Shown one piece after another: positions 1-8,419 of a stretch of DNA of 62,976 nucleotides. The position numbers and the translations under genes were made by a program. This stretch comes from Lysinibacillus sp. (GTDB taxonomy: Bacteria; Bacillota; Bacilli; Bacillales_A; Planococcaceae), in the NCBI GenBank assembly GCA_031181585.1, contig JAPSKP010000010.1, positions 5,249-68,224 on the forward strand. The letters are read 5' to 3'. Each line of letters begins with the position of its first letter. The stretch's first letter is position 1. The notes under the pieces were generated by a model. That model saw only the letters and a list, made by a program, of their open reading frames with translations. It was not told the origin of the DNA and made no database searches.

Positions 1-51
1 ATTCAATTACCAACAAATGAAATGGACCAATAGGAAAGAAGGAGAGTAAAA

Positions 52-1068
52 ATTACTAATCTACAGGATCAATTGCACAGACCGTTGAGAGATTTAAGGA
101 TATCAGTGACAGACCGCTGTAACTTTCGCTGTCAATATTGCATGCCGGCAGAAATATTTGGACCGGATTTCGCTTTTTTACAGCCCGATAAAATATTGAG
201 TTTTGAAGAAATCGAGCGATTAGTAAAGATTTTTGTCTCATTAGGTGTGAAAAAAGTACGTATTACAGGTGGCGAGCCTTTACTCCGTCGAGATCTGCCA
301 AAGTTAATTGAACGTATTCATCGTATACATGGAGTAGAGGATATTGCTTTAACAACCAATGGCACTTTATTGAAGAAATATGCCCATGATTTAAAAAAGG
401 CGGGATTATCAAGAGTATCTGTTAGCCTCGATTCGCTAAATGAAGAACGTTTTTTTGAAATGAATGGCGGGCGGGGAAAAGTGAAGACAGTGCTGGAAGG
501 CATTGAGAAAGCCGCAGAAGCCGGTTTGCTAGTAAAAATCAATATGGTTGTTCAAAAAGGGAAGAATGAACAGGATATTGTTTCGATGGCAGAATATTTT
601 AAAGACAAAAAGCAGATTCTTCGTTTCATCGAGTATATGGATGTAGGCAACTCAAATGGCTGGAGACTGGATGACGTGGTCGGGAAGAAAGAAATTATTG
701 AACAAGTTCACCAAATTTCCCCGTTGGCTTCTGTTGAGCCTGCTTATAAGGGGGAAGTAGCTACCCGTTATCAATATCAAGATGATTCAGGTGAAATCGG
801 TATCATATCATCGGTAACAGATTCTTTCTGTTCAAACTGTTCACGTGCCCGTATTTCAGCTGAAGGAAAATTGTATACTTGTTTATTTGCAACAGAAGGA
901 ACAGATTTAAGAGAGCTATTAAGAAGCGGAGAAGATGATGCATCAATCATCAAATGCATTTCGGATGTCTGGGAAAACAGAAAAGACCGCTATTCCGATG
1001 AACGCAATGAACAGACGATGGAAAAAAGGAAAAAATCAAAAATCGAAATGTCGCATATCGGTGGTTAA
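52..1068 (+). CDS. moaA: GTP 3',8-cyclase MoaA
   Basis: Radical-SAM enzyme that turns GTP into 3',8-cyclo-GTP, the first step of molybdopterin synthesis. The N-terminal cluster motif CNFRCQYC gives C23, C27 and C30; a second cluster motif [18 protein letters not shown] lies near residues 255-272; the protein ends in the conserved Gly-Gly tail. No ATG, GTG or TTG lies between the upstream in-frame TAG at 31 and the TTG at 73. The excellent Shine-Dalgarno GAAGGAG (38-44) sits seven bases before ATT at 52, and starting there restores the usual MoaA N-terminus ahead of [10 protein letters not shown] therefore call ATT as the start, with TTG at 73 (poorer site) as the alternative. The product is about 338 residues, normal for the family. 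It is convergent with moaC. Confidence 0.95.
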   Translation: MTNLQDQLHRPLRDLRISVTDRCNFRCQYCMPAEIFGPDFAFLQPDKILSFEEIERLVKIFVSLGVKKVRITGGEPLLRRDLPKLIERIHRIHGVEDIALTTNGTLLKKYAHDLKKAGLSRVSVSLDSLNEERFFEMNGGRGKVKTVLEGIEKAAEAGLLVKINMVVQKGKNEQDIVSMAEYFKDKKQILRFIEYMDVGNSNGWRLDDVVGKKEIIEQVHQISPLASVEPAYKGEVATRYQYQDDSGEIGIISSVTDSFCSNCSRARISAEGKLYTCLFATEGTDLRELLRSGEDDASIIKCISDVWENRKDRYSDERNEQTMEKRKKSKIEMSHIGG

Positions 1069-1073
1069 AGAAA

Positions 1074-1117
1074 AAACAGAAAAAATCGGCAAAATATTGC
1101 CGGATTTTTTCTGTTTA
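1074..1117. terminator. Bidirectional terminator between moaA and moaC
   Basis: An inverted repeat of about 19 bp with one bulged C (arms AAACAGAAAAAATC-GGCAA and its complement) flanks a short A/T loop. It overlaps the last codons of moaC and serves both converging units; A/T-rich arms give T-runs on both strands. Confidence 0.8.
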
Positions 1118-1597
1118 CTTATGCACAAATGTGCCGCTTTTTCCGCCCGTTTTTTGAACAAGATACGTTTCTTTAATCACCATATTTTTATCGACGGCTT
1201 TACACATATCATAAAAAGTGAGCGCGGCAATGCTTACAGCAGTTAATGCTTCCATTTCGACGCCGGTTTTGCCGCTGCATTTCACGGTTGCCTGAATGTG
1301 GAGCTCATATCCAATAGCTGCTTTTTTGTATTCAAATTGGAAATCCGTTCCTTGGAGCATAATCGGATGGCACATTGGGATAATATCCGCTGTTTTTTTT
1401 GCCCCCATAATCCCTGCGATTTGCGCTACTTGTGTAGGATCACCTTTTTTTATGCCGCCTTGTTGGATGGCCTCATAGATTTCATTGGATAAAGTAATCG
1501 TACTGCGGGCGATGGCTGTACGTTCGGTAATTTCTTTTTCTGAAATATCGACCATTTTGGGACGTCCTTCTTCGTTCCAGTGTGTAAAGTTATTCAT
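1115..1597 (-). CDS. moaC: Cyclic pyranopterin monophosphate synthase MoaC
   Basis: Rearranges 3',8-cyclo-GTP to cyclic pyranopterin monophosphate, acting right after MoaA. At 160 residues it has the family length. It shows the N-terminal [18 protein letters not shown] block, the IPMCHPIML segment around residue 75, and the [26 protein letters not shown] block, whose Lys and Asp are catalytic in the family. It is the last gene of a minus-strand operon moaB-mobA-moaC and overlaps mobA by eight bases, suggesting coupled translation. Confidence 0.97.
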   Translation of the reverse strand: MNNFTHWNEEGRPKMVDISEKEITERTAIARSTITLSNEIYEAIQQGGIKKGDPTQVAQIAGIMGAKKTADIIPMCHPIMLQGTDFQFEYKKAAIGYELHIQATVKCSGKTGVEMEALTAVSIAALTFYDMCKAVDKNMVIKETYLVQKTGGKSGTFVHK

Positions 1598-2180
1598 AAG
1601 TAGACTCCTTTTTAACTGTTTGTGTCCAATCTAGTTGAGTATTGATATTGACAAATGTTGAGGTTTCTTCTTCAAACGCAACGTAGCAAACTTGAAGTTG
1701 CTCCAACAGGACTTTCATACTTCTTTTGTTTTGCTGGATTAATAAATTTGCTTTTGGTAAAGCAGTGCGTCGATATAAGGAAGCAAGAGGCTGTAATCCG
1801 GACGCCTGTTTAGGAACAATTGCATCATAGCGGTCATCGATAAATGTAAGCATAGTTTGGACAAAATCTGCATTCATATAAGGCATATCACTAGCAACTA
1901 CAAAAAACCACTCAACATCCGGAAAAATCTCCATTATGTTTTGTAATGCAGCCAGCGGTCCTTGGTGAGGCTGCTTTTCAATTACCATTTGGATTTTTTC
2001 TTCTGAAAACTTCGATTGCAAGCTGGCATTAGTAGCGATAATTAAAGGCTGTAATCGATTTTTTTGTAAAGCAGTAAGGCTGTTTTTATATAAAGGCTGG
2101 CCATCAAACAATTCAAACATTTTCGGCTGCCCATACCTAGAAGATTGACCGCCAGCTAAGACAACACCGGCAATCTTCAT
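1590..2180 (-). CDS. mobA: Molybdenum cofactor guanylyltransferase MobA
   Basis: Transfers GMP from GTP to Mo-molybdopterin to make the guanine-dinucleotide cofactor. The nucleotide-binding signature [13 protein letters not shown] is at residues 8-20, and the metal-binding region [10 protein letters not shown] around residues 94-103 has the Asp expected for this GT-A fold. Length (196 residues) fits. It overlaps moaB upstream by four bases and moaC downstream by eight. Presence of MobA implies that at least one bis-MGD enzyme (nitrate reductase or formate dehydrogenase type) is encoded elsewhere; none is in this window. Confidence 0.95.
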   Translation of the reverse strand: MKIAGVVLAGGQSSRYGQPKMFELFDGQPLYKNSLTALQKNRLQPLIIATNASLQSKFSEEKIQMVIEKQPHQGPLAALQNIMEIFPDVEWFFVVASDMPYMNADFVQTMLTFIDDRYDAIVPKQASGLQPLASLYRRTALPKANLLIQQNKRSMKVLLEQLQVCYVAFEEETSTFVNINTQLDWTQTVKKESTYE

Positions 2181-2671
2181 ATGCGGTTCAGCTCACCGAC
2201 AAAATGTTGAACAGTAGGAAGAATTAACTTTTTCATAGCAAGTGTCACTGCGTTAATGGAGCCTGGCAGCACATAGATGGCGGTTTTATCGCGGCTGCCT
2301 GCTGTGGCACGACTAAACATAGCTTTTGGGCCGATTTCTTCATAGCTTAATGACCGAAACAATTCCCCAAAACCCGTCATTTCTTTTTCAAAAAGAGGGG
2401 CAATGGTATCGTAGGTTTGATCTCTTGGTGTAAACCCTGTACCACCAGTGACAATGATCGTATTGATGGTTTGATTCTCACACCATTCTTTTACATGCTT
2501 TGCTATCTCAACAGGCTCATCTTTTGAAATTTGGTAGTCTATTACTTCAAATGAGGCCTTTTGGAGAAATGATTGAATTTGTTGCCCGCCAAAATCATCC
2601 GCCTTTGTGCGTGTGTCAGTCACTGTTAAAATGGCGGCTCTTATAGGAAGTTGATGATGTGTAGGGTGCAA
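2177..2671 (-). CDS. moaB: Molybdopterin adenylyltransferase-like MoaB/MogA
   Basis: MoaB/MogA-fold protein that adenylates molybdopterin before metal insertion. It carries the family motifs TVTDTRTKADDFGG near the N-terminus, VTGGTGFTPRDQTYD (about residues 74-88) and the SRATAGSRDKTAIYVLPGS region near residues 120-138. At 164 residues it matches Bacillus MoaB. It heads the minus-strand moaB-mobA-moaC operon and is divergent from moeB, with about 120 bases of shared promoter region. Confidence 0.95.
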   Translation of the reverse strand: MHPTHHQLPIRAAILTVTDTRTKADDFGGQQIQSFLQKASFEVIDYQISKDEPVEIAKHVKEWCENQTINTIIVTGGTGFTPRDQTYDTIAPLFEKEMTGFGELFRSLSYEEIGPKAMFSRATAGSRDKTAIYVLPGSINAVTLAMKKLILPTVQHFVGELNRI

Positions 2672-2790
2672 GATAAAGGACCTCCTTTACTAGAGTTGAA
2701 TCCGTTTTTTAATGAAAAACATTGCTTTTATTATAATGCTATATATGAAAAGGTCAAACTGAAATTCATAGAAAGAAAGGCAAAAAAATT

Positions 2791-3807
2791 ATGCATAATA
2801 GATATTCTAGACAGCAATTATTCAATCCAATTGGAGAAAAAGGGCAGCAGCTGCTAAAACAAAAGCATGTCCTTCTCATAGGTGTCGGGGCGTTGGGCAG
2901 TGCTAACGCAGAAGCTCTTGTAAGAGCAGGTATCGGCAGATTGACGATGATTGACCGCGATTATGTAGAGTGGAGTAACTTACAAAGACAGCAACTGTAT
3001 ACTGAACAAGATGCACAGGAAAAAGTACCGAAAGTAATTGCTGCAAAAAAGAGACTCCAAAGTATTAACTCTGAAGTGGAAATTAATGCATTGATCCTTG
3101 ATGCTTGTACAGATAAGTTACTCGGACTCCTTGAAGATGTAGATCTCATGATAGACGCAACTGATAACTTTGATGTTCGCTTTATGATGAATGATCTTGC
3201 GCAAAAGTATCAAATTCCATGGATTTATGGATCTTGTGTTGGCAGTTATGGTGCAACTTATACGATTGTGCCGGGCAAAACACCTTGTTTGCATTGTCTG
3301 CTGAAAGCGGTGCCTAATACAGGGATGACTTGTGATACAGTGGGAATTATAAGTCCCACTGTCCAAATCGTGGCAGCCTATCAAGCCGCTGAGGCATTGA
3401 AGCTTCTAGTAGGCGATGAAAAAGCCAGACGGAAATCATACTTAACCTTTGATGTTTGGCAAAATCAGCACTATGAAATAAATGTAGATAAAATACGCAA
3501 AGATGATTGTCCATCATGTGGTAAAAATCCCACATATCCATATTTATCCTATGAAAATCAAACAAAATTGGAGATACTATGTGGTCGTGATGCTGTACAA
3601 ATTCGTCCGCCTAAACCGATTCACTATGATTTAAATCAGCTCGCTGTTCAGCTTCGTCCTTATGGTGATATTCAAAAAAATCCTTATTTACTATCCTGCC
3701 AAGCATCGGATTATCGATTGGTGATTTTCCAAGATGGACGTGTATTGATCCATGGTATACAGGATATACAAGAAGCTAAAAGTATTTATTATCGGTTATT
3801 AGGGTAA
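2791..3807 (+). CDS. moeB: Molybdopterin-synthase adenylyltransferase MoeB (ThiF family)
   Basis: E1-like enzyme that adenylates the C-terminal glycine of MoaD so that it can be thiolated. It opens with RYSRQQLF..IGEKGQQ, followed by the ATP-binding GVGALGSANAEALVRAG (about residues 34-50), and has MIDATDNFDVR near residue 117. Zinc-binding pairs are CLHC (about 168-171) and CPSC (about 236-239). At 338 residues it has the longer Bacillus form with a C-terminal extension of unassigned role. First gene of moeB-moeA-mobB-moaE-moaD. Confidence 0.95.
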   Translation: MHNRYSRQQLFNPIGEKGQQLLKQKHVLLIGVGALGSANAEALVRAGIGRLTMIDRDYVEWSNLQRQQLYTEQDAQEKVPKVIAAKKRLQSINSEVEINALILDACTDKLLGLLEDVDLMIDATDNFDVRFMMNDLAQKYQIPWIYGSCVGSYGATYTIVPGKTPCLHCLLKAVPNTGMTCDTVGIISPTVQIVAAYQAAEALKLLVGDEKARRKSYLTFDVWQNQHYEINVDKIRKDDCPSCGKNPTYPYLSYENQTKLEILCGRDAVQIRPPKPIHYDLNQLAVQLRPYGDIQKNPYLLSCQASDYRLVIFQDGRVLIHGIQDIQEAKSIYYRLLG

Positions 3808-3820
3808 AGGAGGGCTCCAG

Positions 3821-5110
3821 ATGTTAGAAAAAAGAAAACCAATAGCAGTAGGGGAAGCTGTTCAACGTGTTATGGAATTTGCATTCCAAGAAAAAAGAGA
3901 GTTGGTATCGTTGCTGCAAGCACATGGGCGTGTTCTTGCAGAAGATGTGGCAGCAGATTACGATGTACCAGCTTTTAATCGCTCACCTTATGATGGATAT
4001 GCCATTCGCTCAATTGATAGTCAGGAGGCACGATCAGAAAATCCGGTAACCTTTAAAGTCGTAGGAGAAATTGGTGCGGGCTATATATTTGAAGAAGAAG
4101 TAGGTTATCGACAAGCAGTGCGGATTATGACAGGCGCACCGATTCCAAAAGGATGTGATGCAGTTGTCATGCTGGAATTGACCCACACGTTTGAAGAAAA
4201 TAATCAAATATATATGTCCATTAAACGGGCGTTTGAAGCAGGGACTAATATTTCATACAAGGGAGAAGACGTTCAAAAAGGGACAATCCTTTTGGAAAAA
4301 GGGCAGTATATTAATCCGGGTGTTGTCGCTTTACTTGCTACTTTTGGCTATGATCAAGTTCCTGTTTTTAGAAAAACAATTGTAGGTGTCATTGCAACAG
4401 GCAGTGAATTGCTGGAGCCTGGCGAACCTTTACAGCCCGGCAAAATTCGCAATAGTAATGCATATATGATCATATCACAAATTGAACGTGCAGGGGCAAC
4501 CGTCAAATACTACGGTAAATTTAGTGATGACATGAATGTATGTATTGATGTGGTCAAAAAAGCCTTACAGGAAGTAGATATATTGATTACCACAGGAGGC
4601 GTTTCCGTAGGTGATTATGATTACTTACCAGCTATTTATGAAGCCATTGATGCAAAAGTATTGTTTAATAAGGTAGCAATGCGGCCAGGGAGTGTAACAA
4701 CTGTTGCGGCCAGGGACGGTCAATTATTATTTGGGCTTTCAGGCAACCCATCGGCTTGTTACGTTGGTTTTGAACTATTTGTTCGTCCTATTATTCAAAC
4801 GGCATCTGGTAATAAGCAGCCACACCTTCGAAGAGAGCTGGCTGTTTTAGGAGCCGATTTTAAAAAGGCAAATCCGTTTACCCGCTTTGTACGTGCTCTT
4901 GTTTCATATGAAAACGGCCAATTAGTTGCAGTTCCTTCTGGTTTTGATAAATCCAGTGCAGTTTCTTCCTTAGCAAAAGCTAATGCTTTTATTGTTTTGC
5001 CTGGAGGATCACGCGGATACGAAAAAGGAATGCAAGTAGCTGTCTTATTGTTAGAAGACTTACAAGGAAGTGAGTGGCCTTGGGACAACATCGTAAAATC
5101 CTACAAATAG
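3821..5110 (+). CDS. moeA: Molybdopterin molybdenumtransferase MoeA
   Basis: Inserts molybdate into adenylated molybdopterin. Recognisable blocks are FNRSPYDGYAIRS near residue 50, RIMTGAPIPKGCDAVV near residue 105, IATGSELLEPGEPLQPGKIRNSN near residues 190-212, and TTGGVSVGDYD near residues 257-267, then LSGNPSACYVGFE. Full family length (429 residues). Shine-Dalgarno AAAGGAGGG is 8 bases before the ATG. The 3' end overlaps mobB by 37 bases, so the two are probably translationally coupled. Confidence 0.97.
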   Translation: MLEKRKPIAVGEAVQRVMEFAFQEKRELVSLLQAHGRVLAEDVAADYDVPAFNRSPYDGYAIRSIDSQEARSENPVTFKVVGEIGAGYIFEEEVGYRQAVRIMTGAPIPKGCDAVVMLELTHTFEENNQIYMSIKRAFEAGTNISYKGEDVQKGTILLEKGQYINPGVVALLATFGYDQVPVFRKTIVGVIATGSELLEPGEPLQPGKIRNSNAYMIISQIERAGATVKYYGKFSDDMNVCIDVVKKALQEVDILITTGGVSVGDYDYLPAIYEAIDAKVLFNKVAMRPGSVTTVAARDGQLLFGLSGNPSACYVGFELFVRPIIQTASGNKQPHLRRELAVLGADFKKANPFTRFVRALVSYENGQLVAVPSGFDKSSAVSSLAKANAFIVLPGGSRGYEKGMQVAVLLLEDLQGSEWPWDNIVKSYK

Positions 5111-5595
5111 TAGGCTATCAAAATAGCGGAAAGACAACGTTAATGGAACAACTTATTACAAAAGCCACGGTTGAAGGTCTACAAGTAGGAACGATCAAGC
5201 ATCATGGACATGGCGGTATCCCTATGGGAGACAATTCAAAAGACAGCTTTCGTCATGAGCAGGCTGGGGCAAGTGTGACAGCAGTTGAAGGAGAAGGTAC
5301 TTTACGTATGAGTATTCATCAAAGCAACTGGCAGCTTGATGAGATTCTAGCTATTTACGCTTCTTTTAAAATGGATATTGTCTTGATTGAAGGATATAAG
5401 AACGAAAGCTATTCGAAGGTGGTCCTTTTGCGTACACCAGAAGATCAGGCTTTGCTTCAAAAATTGTCCAATATCATCTGTGTAATCTATTGGCCAACCT
5501 ATACATTAGAAAAGCCATTAGAATATCCGGCTTTTTCAATCGATGAGAAGGCAAAGTATATGGAATTTTTAATGACAGAAATGAGGGAAAAATGA
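5074..5595 (+). CDS. mobB: Molybdopterin-guanine dinucleotide biosynthesis adaptor MobB
   Basis: Small P-loop GTPase thought to assist MobA in bis-MGD formation. The Walker A GYQNSGKTTL is near residues 14-23 and the family block GTIKHHGHGG near residue 40. The GTG at 5074 lies inside the end of moeA in another frame; a TTG two codons on is an alternative start with slightly better spacing from AAGGAAG. It overlaps moaE by four bases (ATGA). Confidence 0.93.
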   Translation: MALGQHRKILQIVGYQNSGKTTLMEQLITKATVEGLQVGTIKHHGHGGIPMGDNSKDSFRHEQAGASVTAVEGEGTLRMSIHQSNWQLDEILAIYASFKMDIVLIEGYKNESYSKVVLLRTPEDQALLQKLSNIICVIYWPTYTLEKPLEYPAFSIDEKAKYMEFLMTEMREK

Positions 5596-6071
5596 TGAAT
5601 GCATCGCTTTTTGAAATTGTAGATAAACCAATTGACATAGAGGAAGTAAGGCGAAAAGTAGAGAGCCGAAACGCTGGTGCCATTACTGTTTTTATCGGAA
5701 CAGTACGTGAATTTACTAAAGGTAAAAAAACACTGCATTTGGAATATCAAGCCTATCCCGATATGGCAATTAAAATGTTTGAACAAATTTCCAAAGAGAT
5801 ACAAGAGCGCTGGCCGGAAGTTAAAGTAGCCATAACGCATCGTGTTGGTCATTTGAAAATTTCGGATGTTGCCGTTGCCATTGCGGTATCATCATCTCAT
5901 CGTAAAGTTGCTTACATGGCTAATGAATATGCTATTGATCGTATTAAACAAATTGTTCCGATCTGGAAAAAAGAATTTTGGGAAGATGGTACTGAATGGA
6001 TTGGCGACCAGTTAGAAAATGTCCCCTATCCAAAAGGAACTCCACCCATCAAGAAAGGAGAACTTTCATGA
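5592..6071 (+). CDS. moaE: Molybdopterin synthase catalytic subunit MoaE
   Basis: Large subunit of molybdopterin synthase; with thiocarboxylated MoaD it converts cyclic pyranopterin monophosphate to molybdopterin. Motifs: GAITVFIGTVRE near residues 29-40, LEYQAYPDMA, HRVGHLKISDVAVAIAVSSSHR near residues 82-103, and IKQIVPIWKKEFWEDG with the catalytic lysine region. The start ATG overlaps the mobB stop; the end overlaps moaD by four bases. Confidence 0.97.
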   Translation: MMNASLFEIVDKPIDIEEVRRKVESRNAGAITVFIGTVREFTKGKKTLHLEYQAYPDMAIKMFEQISKEIQERWPEVKVAITHRVGHLKISDVAVAIAVSSSHRKVAYMANEYAIDRIKQIVPIWKKEFWEDGTEWIGDQLENVPYPKGTPPIKKGELS

Positions 6072-6301
6072 TTAGGATATTATTATTTGCTCACCTGCAA
6101 GAAGCAATCGGTGAGTCAGAATTAAGCGTAGAGCTGTCAGATTATAGTGTTGGTCAAATTAAAGATTGGATGGAAAAGCAATATCCCCAGCTTTCTTTAC
6201 AAAAGATGATGACGGCTGTAAATGAAGAATTTGCAACAGATGATATGGTAGTAAGGGATGGAGATACACTTGCCTTTATTCCACCTATTAGTGGAGGATG
6301 A
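6068..6301 (+). CDS. moaD: Molybdopterin synthase sulfur carrier MoaD
   Basis: Ubiquitin-like sulfur carrier of 77 residues ending in PPISGG; the terminal Gly-Gly is adenylated by MoeB and then thiolated. The ATG at 6068 is chosen because AAAGGAGAA lies seven bases upstream and the protein then starts MIRILLFAHLQEAIG as the family does. An in-frame start farther upstream would lie inside moaE. Last gene of its operon, followed directly by a strong terminator. Confidence 0.95.
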   Translation: MIRILLFAHLQEAIGESELSVELSDYSVGQIKDWMEKQYPQLSLQKMMTAVNEEFATDDMVVRDGDTLAFIPPISGG

Positions 6302-6302
6302 A

Positions 6303-6352
6303 AAAAGATGTAGTTGGTACAGGCCAGTCTGAACCAACTACATCTTTTATTT
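6303..6352 (+). terminator. Terminator after moaD
   Basis: A perfect 16-bp inverted repeat (AAAAGATGTAGTTGGT at 6303-6318 and its complement at 6333-6348) with a 14-base loop, whose second arm ends in TTTT. It starts immediately after the moaD stop. Confidence 0.85.
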
Positions 6353-6441
6353 GATTATGCCTTTAGAAGGTAGATAAATTTCGGTAATCTTGCCTATTTT
6401 TAAGCAGATATCCATGCAGTCCAAATAGAGTCAATCTCCAT

Positions 6442-7227
6442 TTATTCTACCGCTCCTTTAAAACCATGCTCCGCAAATATCTTCATTGCTTCATCACTTT
6501 GCAAGAAATTATAAAACTCCTCTGCTTCCTTTACAGACTTGCTGTTCATTATAATCCCCATAGGATAAGTAATAGGGGTATGTGCATCCTCGGCTGCAGT
6601 AGAAATGACTTCGACTTTATCGGAGGAAATGGCATCTGTTTTATAGACTATCCCCGCATCAACATTTTCAGTTTCTGTGTAAGTGAGCACTTGACGTACA
6701 TCTTTTGTATACACCAATTGCGATTTTATATCTTCCCAAATTTGCATACTTTTCAAGGTTTCCATGCCGTACTGACCAGCGGGAACCGTTTCGGGTGTAC
6801 CTAGGGCAATCTTTCTTGCTTGTGTTAAGTCTTCAAAGGATTGAATATTTTTCTTGTTACTTTTTGGAACGATTAATACTAATTCGTTAGTTAAAAGATT
6901 TGTTTGGTGTTGGTCGACTATCCCTTTTTCAACTAAAATATTGAATTCCTCTTCCGATGCTGAAAGGAAAAGGTCTACAGGGGCTCCCTTTACTATTTGT
7001 TGCTGTAATGTTCCTGAACCGCCAAAATTGTACCTGATTTTAATGGCAGGATGCTCTTTTTCATAAGTTTTTTTTAGTTCTTCTAAGGCCCCTTGTAAAC
7101 TAGCCGCTGCAGAAATCGTTAATATAATTTGTTCATTGTCGCTGTTAACATTTTCTTGTTTACTACAGCCTGCTAATATGCTGATAAGCAATACAGCTGC
7201 AGCAAACAAACGATAAAATTTTTTCAA
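6442..7227 (-). CDS. modA: Molybdate ABC transporter substrate-binding lipoprotein ModA
   Basis: Binds molybdate/tungstate outside the membrane and delivers it to ModB. A 21-residue lipoprotein signal ends in the lipobox ILAGC. The ModA blocks LTISAAASLQGALEELK (about residues 40-56), FNFGGSGTLQQQI-like region, GTPETVPAGQYG and the C-terminal EEFYNFLQSDEAMKIF are present. It is downstream of modB, while a decayed second modA sits upstream of modB, so the usual modA-modB order was rearranged or modA was replaced. TTATAA repeats with a 10-base pitch precede it. Confidence 0.93.
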   Translation of the reverse strand: MKKFYRLFAAAVLLISILAGCSKQENVNSDNEQIILTISAAASLQGALEELKKTYEKEHPAIKIRYNFGGSGTLQQQIVKGAPVDLFLSASEEEFNILVEKGIVDQHQTNLLTNELVLIVPKSNKKNIQSFEDLTQARKIALGTPETVPAGQYGMETLKSMQIWEDIKSQLVYTKDVRQVLTYTETENVDAGIVYKTDAISSDKVEVISTAAEDAHTPITYPMGIIMNSKSVKEAEEFYNFLQSDEAMKIFAEHGFKGAVE

Positions 7228-7244
7228 TTTGACTTAACTCCTTT

Positions 7245-7291
7245 TTATAACTCCTTATAGCAAGACGTAACTAATTATAATTATTTATAAG
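7245..7291. promoter_or_regulatory. Phased TTATAA repeats upstream of modA
   Basis: TTATAACTCC-TTATAG and ATTATAATT-ATTTATAAG show TTATA cores at 10-base pitch just upstream of modA. A similar array precedes the MsmX-like gene. In AT-rich DNA this could be chance or promoter -10 material; a shared operator is only a suggestion. Confidence 0.3.
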
Positions 7292-7384
7292 CGGAATTGA
7301 GGGGGCTATGGGGCAGCCCTTTTTTTGATTGGTTAATCAGTTATATATCCCTGATCCGGGTGCTAATTTAATTCCCCAGTCCTA

Positions 7385-8065
7385 TTAGTTTTGTTTTGAC
7401 CGGACAGTAAGCAGCATTAAAAAGGAAAGAATCACAATTGAAACAACCCACATCCATGCCATTTTCATATTACCAGAATCCATAGCTATATAGATGGCTG
7501 TAGGGATAGTCTGTGTTTCTCCAGGAATATTACCTGCGAACATTAAGGTAGCACCAAATTCCCCTAACGCCCGGGCGAAGCTTAATATACTTCCGGAAAT
7601 AAGGGACTTTGAAGCTAGAGGAATAGAAATAAATAAAAAGACTCTCCATTCACTTGCACCGTCTACTCTGGCCGCCTCTTCAATGTCAAGGTCCACTCCT
7701 TGAAATCCTGATTTTGCAGACTGATACATAAGTGGAAATGCGACAACTATTGAAGCAATGACAGCAGCCCACCAAGTAAATATAATGGGTTGGTTAAAAA
7801 TCCATTCGATAGCCTGTCCAACCATACTATTATTTCCAAAAATGATAATAAGAAAAAACCCAATAACTGTAGGAGGGAGCACTAGCGGAAGCATGAGAAT
7901 AGTTTCTAAAACAGCCTTTCCCTTAAAAGACTTTCTAGCAAACATTCGCCCAACCAATGTTCCGGTCAAAATCACTATCACACCTGATATAGCAGCTATT
8001 TTTAATGACAACAAAATGGGGCTCATAAATTCTAGCATAAAATCTTTATTTAACAGTAAATCCAT
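7385..8065 (-). CDS. modB: Molybdate ABC transporter permease ModB
   Basis: Membrane channel subunit for molybdate uptake, 226 residues with about five to six hydrophobic segments. The ABC-permease EAA-like loop EEAARVDGASEWRVFLFISIPL lies near residues 130-151 and is followed by ARALGEFGATLMFAGN, typical of ModB/CysT permeases. Its start is overlapped by the reading frame of the decayed modA. No modC lies beside it; the nearest ATPase gene is the MsmX/MalK-like one 350 bases upstream on the same strand. Confidence 0.95.
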   Translation of the reverse strand: MDLLLNKDFMLEFMSPILLSLKIAAISGVIVILTGTLVGRMFARKSFKGKAVLETILMLPLVLPPTVIGFFLIIIFGNNSMVGQAIEWIFNQPIIFTWWAAVIASIVVAFPLMYQSAKSGFQGVDLDIEEAARVDGASEWRVFLFISIPLASKSLISGSILSFARALGEFGATLMFAGNIPGETQTIPTAIYIAMDSGNMKMAWMWVVSIVILSFLMLLTVRSKQN

Positions 8066-8284
8066 ATTTCTCTAATACCTTTATCCTTTAATACATCGTC
8101 GCTTTGCCGATACTCATAAAATTCTTTTGCTGCTGAAATGTTTAATTCCACATTTTCCCTGCTTTCGGATGCTAATTGTGTTTCCTTCTCGTCTGAAAGG
8201 CAAACTGTACTCACGGTAGTGGAACATGCTATCGCAAACTTAAGTAAAAATAAGAGAACAATGAAGAATTTAAAGTGTTTTCAT
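8050..8284 (-). pseudogene. Decayed second modA (internal deletion and frameshift)
   Basis: Reading minus from ATG at 8284, the gene breaks after ATG-AAA-ACA-CTT-TAA. Removing one A gives MKHFKFFIVLLFLLKFAIAC, a lipoprotein signal with lipobox-like cysteine. The mature start then runs ENVELNISAA and jumps straight to KEFYEYRQSDDVLK. The first part matches the beginning of ModA (LTISAAASL in the intact copy) and the second its C-terminus (EEFYNFLQSDEAMK), so roughly 200 codons are missing. It ends inside the modB start. A relic of the original modA in the standard modA-modB order is the simplest reading. Confidence 0.75.
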
Positions 8285-8419
8285 GTTTCCATCCTACCTA
8301 TTGGAATCATTATTTAGCATCGTTTTTATTTTATTATGATTCATTATGAAAACGAATAAATGTCGTCATGCTTTTAAAGAATTCACCCATGGAAAATATA
8401 AACCGTTGAAATTTTCTTG

